Positions 61,314-64,000 of a stretch of DNA of 64,000 nt are shown piece by piece (the stretch's first letter is position 1; every line of letters begins with the position of its first letter). This stretch comes from an uncultured Opitutia bacterium (GTDB lineage: Bacteria; Verrucomicrobiota; Verrucomicrobiia; Opitutales; Opitutaceae): positions 32,357-96,356 of the forward strand of contig CAIRTK010000011.1 in the NCBI GenBank assembly GCA_903881475.1, written 5' to 3'. The position numbers were made by a program, and so were the translations under genes. The notes below the pieces were generated by a model. The model made no database searches and was not told the origin of the DNA. It worked only from the letters and a program-made list of their open reading frames with translations.

Positions 61314-62116
61314 AGGTTGGCTCCTTGGGCGATGAAGCCCCGGTACTCTGCGAGCACGGACTGCAGGGCGCAACAGGTTGCTTCGACTTGTTGTGTCATG
61401 GGCGCGGCCGCCGGCGTCTCGAAGATGATCTCAAAGGGCCGCGGCCGCTGCTCCGGCGGAGGCGCCAGAATTCCGGTGAAGCAGTCGTCAATCAGTCCCT
61501 CCCGGGCAGCAAAGCCGTCGATGACGCCGCGCGGATCGACCGGCAGCACATGCGCCGAGGCGCGCAGCGCGGGCGCGAGGAGATTTTCGTTCAGCACCCG
61601 GCCCTGCGTGTAGCCATAGAGCCCGTCGCAGGTATCGTCGGTGTGGAGGGCGATGATCCCGTCGAACTGCTGGGTGCGCAATTCCTCCTCGAGGATGCCG
61701 ATCTCGGGCAGGTCGGACTGGCGCCAGAACTCGCGATTGAGGTCAAACCCGGCCCGGTTGTGCCGGGTGCCGTCCTCGTAACCGGTCGGGTTGCACAGCG
61801 GGTAGAGCAGGAGTTCGTAGCCGGTGGCGGCCGCCGGCTCGTCCACAAGCAGGCCGAGCAGGCGTTGCAGCGCCAGTGCTCCCGCCGGTTCGTCGCCATG
61901 CACCAGGGCGAACACGCCCAGCCGGATCGGCGGCGTGCTGGTCGCCGGTCCGTGGAAGGCAAACCGCGGGACGGTATAACGATTGCCCCCGGCCTCGAAC
62001 GAGCCGGCCACCGTGCCCACCACTTCCCGGCAGGCCTCGGCCAGCGCGAGAAACGGCCAGTAAAGGCGGCGCAGCTTGTGCGGATAGACGGGCTCGGGGG
62101 ACGTGGACATGACCAT
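61310..62116 (-). CDS. M14-family carboxypeptidase-like protein in sulfate operon
   Basis: A 268-residue protein of the M14 zinc carboxypeptidase / succinylglutamate desuccinylase superfamily. Zinc ligands: [10 protein letters not shown] (His73, Glu76) and [12 protein letters not shown] (His158). The arginine-containing element [14 protein letters not shown] is a classic M14 motif, and FEIIFETPA supplies the probable catalytic Glu. No signal peptide is visible. It sits between the sulfate-binding protein and cysT and overlaps cysT by 4 bp, so it is a true member of the operon. It may deacylate a cysteine or related compound, but that is inference. ATG 62110 is an alternative start. Confidence 0.8.
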   Translation of the reverse strand: MVMSTSPEPVYPHKLRRLYWPFLALAEACREVVGTVAGSFEAGGNRYTVPRFAFHGPATSTPPIRLGVFALVHGDEPAGALALQRLLGLLVDEPAAATGYELLLYPLCNPTGYEDGTRHNRAGFDLNREFWRQSDLPEIGILEEELRTQQFDGIIALHTDDTCDGLYGYTQGRVLNENLLAPALRASAHVLPVDPRGVIDGFAAREGLIDDCFTGILAPPPEQRPRPFEIIFETPAAAPMTQQVEATCCALQSVLAEYRGFIAQGANL

Positions 62117-62126
62117 GGGCCGGCGG

Positions 62127-63128
62127 CTATTTCCGGTAGAGCTGGTCGAACACCCCGCCGTCGGCGAAATGCCGCCGCTGCGCCGCCGCCCAACCGCCGG
62201 CGACCTCGTCAACGGTGTAGAGCGGAATGGCCGGAAACCGGTCGGAATATTTCGCCAGGATCGCGGCGTTCCGCGGACGGAAAAAATGCCGGGCCACCAG
62301 CTCCTGGCCCTCGTCGCTGTAGAGATACTCGAGATAGGCACGGGCCACCGGCTCGGTGCCGTGCTTGAGGACATAACGGTCCACCCACGCGACGGGATTC
62401 TCCGCGAGGATGCTGGCTGAGGGGACTATGACCTCGAGCTGGTCTGCACCGAATTCCCGCCGGATAAGCGCGGCCTCGTTCTCAAAGGTCAGCAGCACGT
62501 CACCGATGCCCCGCTGGGCGAAGGTCGTGGTGGCCCCGCGGCCGCCGGTGTCGAGCACCGGGACATTGGCGAAAAGCCGGCGGACAAACTCGGTCGCCTT
62601 CGCCTCATCCCCGCCGGCCTGCCGCAGGGCATAACCCCAGGCCGCGAGGTAGCTGTAACGTCCGTTGCCGGAGGTCTTCGGATTGGGGATGACCACGGAA
62701 ACGCCGCGTCTGACCAGGTCCTCCCAGTCGTGGATGCCCTGGGGGTTGCCCTTGCGGACCACGAACAGGATCGTGGAGGTGGTGGGCGCACTGTGGTTCG
62801 GCAGGCGCTGCGCCCAGTCCGCCGGAATCAGGTGCCCGGCGGTGGCCAGGATGTCGATGTCCGGCGCCTGGTTCATCGTGACGACGTCCGCCTGCAGCCC
62901 ATCGATGACCGAGCGGGCCTGCTTGGAGGAGCCGCCATGCGACTGGTTGATCGTGAGCGGGCCGCCGCCGCTGACGGTTTTCCAGTGGGCCAGGAAGGCG
63001 GCGTTGTAGTCCTTGTAGAATTCGCGGGTGACGTCGTAGGAGACGTTGAGCAGGACCGGTTCCGCCAAGCCCGGGCGCGCACCAGCCATGAGGACCAGTC
63101 CGAGCAGACAGGTGCGAAGCAGGGTCAT
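62127..63128 (-). CDS. sbp: Sulfate-binding periplasmic protein
   Basis: A 333-residue receptor with a cleavable signal peptide (MTLLRTCLLGLVLMAGARPG, cleavage after the GLAE region). Family motifs: LLNVSYDVTREFYKDYNAAF, INQSHGGSSKQARSVIDGL and VIPNPKTSGNGRYSYLAAWGYAL. It delivers sulfate or thiosulfate to CysTWA. The ATG at 63128 lies 10 bp after the upstream stop. Confidence 0.93.
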   Translation of the reverse strand: MTLLRTCLLGLVLMAGARPGLAEPVLLNVSYDVTREFYKDYNAAFLAHWKTVSGGGPLTINQSHGGSSKQARSVIDGLQADVVTMNQAPDIDILATAGHLIPADWAQRLPNHSAPTTSTILFVVRKGNPQGIHDWEDLVRRGVSVVIPNPKTSGNGRYSYLAAWGYALRQAGGDEAKATEFVRRLFANVPVLDTGGRGATTTFAQRGIGDVLLTFENEAALIRREFGADQLEVIVPSASILAENPVAWVDRYVLKHGTEPVARAYLEYLYSDEGQELVARHFFRPRNAAILAKYSDRFPAIPLYTVDEVAGGWAAAQRRHFADGGVFDQLYRK

Positions 63129-63138
63129 GGGACCGGTT

Positions 63139-63945
63139 TCAGAGGTGCTGGCCATACGCTTGAAAGGCCCGGTAGCGGAGAATGAAACGGGTCAGGATAA
63201 CGCGCACGGCCTCGTGGTACAGATCATCGGACCACGCCGTTGGAATGCGCAGTGTAAGTTCGAACGGTTGCACGGGCAGGTCGTCGGCGACAGTCAGCGG
63301 ACCGTCCGGGATGTCGCTTCCCGCTGTGCGTTCGAAACGCACCGGGAAGGGCTCCGTCTCCTCGGAGGAGATCAGTTCCACGTCCGGCGACGGCAGCAAA
63401 CCAGCAGGCTCGCGCACCCGCACGATGACCAGTTCGTCTTCCTCGCTGGTGGATTCGACCCGGATGAAACCATGATAGCCGCGCAGCCGGGCATCCTTTT
63501 CGAGCAGATCGATCTCCGGGGCGGTGGAACGGGCCCAATGGGCGCGTTCCAGATGCCGGGAATCCGGGTCGCAGCGGGCGCCGGCCGTATCAATCAGCGG
63601 AAAGAACGTGAGATTGAGCCCGTGACCGTGCTCTGAATTTTCCGCCAGCGAAGCGACAAGGCGGAGGACCGCCTGACCGGGCCGAAGATCCCGCCGGTCG
63701 AACCCGGACAGGAACGCCAGCCGCCATGATTCATCCGTGGCATGCGGGCCGAAAAAGACGAACCGCGGCAGATAGACCGCCCGCCCGCCGGAATAGACGG
63801 GGCCGAGCGGCGAGCCGAAGATATGGTTGTTTTTCTGGGAAAGCGCGTAGAGCGCGCTGAGTTGCGCCGTGAAGGCATAGGTCGGTGAGGCGGCAGGCGC
63901 CGGCACGGGCGTCACCGCTATGAACCGGGAGGAAATCGAGCTCAT
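63139..63945 (-). CDS. M14-like protein lacking the zinc site
   Basis: A 268-residue protein that aligns by eye with the neighbouring M14-like protein: FGPHATDESWRLAFLSGFDRRD against [34 protein letters not shown] against [30 protein letters not shown] against [20 protein letters not shown]. The zinc motif HGDE has become SGFD and the second His-Thr-Asp region reads VESTSEE, so zinc catalysis is unlikely. A non-catalytic partner or sulfate-operon regulator is conceivable. First visible gene of the operon; only 55 bp upstream are in the window and show no motif. Confidence 0.7.
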   Translation of the reverse strand: MSSISSRFIAVTPVPAPAASPTYAFTAQLSALYALSQKNNHIFGSPLGPVYSGGRAVYLPRFVFFGPHATDESWRLAFLSGFDRRDLRPGQAVLRLVASLAENSEHGHGLNLTFFPLIDTAGARCDPDSRHLERAHWARSTAPEIDLLEKDARLRGYHGFIRVESTSEEDELVIVRVREPAGLLPSPDVELISSEETEPFPVRFERTAGSDIPDGPLTVADDLPVQPFELTLRIPTAWSDDLYHEAVRVILTRFILRYRAFQAYGQHL

Positions 63946-64000
63946 CGTCGGAGGAGGATGAAGGGTTGCGGGGCTCGGGAAAAACAGCGGTGCGCCCGGC

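Overview
The window looks like a chromosomal stretch from a GC-rich Gram-negative bacterium, most likely a verrucomicrobium of the Opitutaceae type. The basis is gene content, not a marker phylogeny. It has outer-membrane biogenesis genes (lpxB, lolC-lolD), RNase HII and RNase HIII side by side, several phytanoyl-CoA-dioxygenase-like genes partnered with AraC regulators, GH127 and GH172 glycosidases, a CtaG-type cytochrome c oxidase cluster, and heavily repeated intergenic DNA. I see no phage, plasmid, CRISPR array or transposase.

Layout. 0.2-7.8 kb (minus strand): a sugar ABC importer operon ending in a large heparinase II/III-like protein, followed by a NtrB-like histidine kinase. 7.9-10.9 kb: rnhB, rnhC and, divergent, mutY. 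10.9-11.3 kb: a small helix-turn-helix gene bracketed by two copies of a perfect palindrome. 11.4-18.9 kb: sugar epimerase-like gene, rpsU, dnaE and two methyltransferases. 19-27.5 kb: AraC/PhyH pair, hemX-like/hemA, acyltransferase, lpxB, Gfo/Idh oxidoreductase and another PhyH. 27.5-32.5 kb: lolD, lolC, lysS, DUF4010 membrane protein. 32.5-37.8 kb (minus): GH172 and GH127 enzymes, then four small unrelated genes (GNAT, VOC, GrpB, alpha/beta hydrolase). 38-42.5 kb: lipB, a TMTC-like TPR membrane protein, lipA, AMP nucleosidase. 42.6-45 kb: divergent AraC/PhyH pair and a MazG-like protein. 45-55.7 kb: an aerobic respiration island with a YtkA-like protein, SCO fused to a CusF-like domain, ctaA, ctaB, a DUF420 protein, a blue copper protein, coxB-A-C-D and ctaG. 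55.7-64 kb (minus): FAD/NAD(P) protein, tRNA-Cys and a compact sulfate-to-cysteine operon that also carries two M14-carboxypeptidase-like genes.

The most unusual content is repetitive. First, a palindrome with core TGTCACGTAATACGTGACA occurs four times. Two copies flank the HTH gene, one lies in frame inside a methyltransferase gene, and one has compensated base-pair changes. Second, a roughly 62-bp inverted-repeat element occurs once between genes and once in frame inside lpxB. Third, many intergenic gaps hold short tandem arrays with strict 7-, 9- or 10-nt periodicity, often as inverted pairs, and in two cases the array itself appears to supply a GTG start codon. The palindrome plus HTH gene is my best candidate for an undescribed genetic element.
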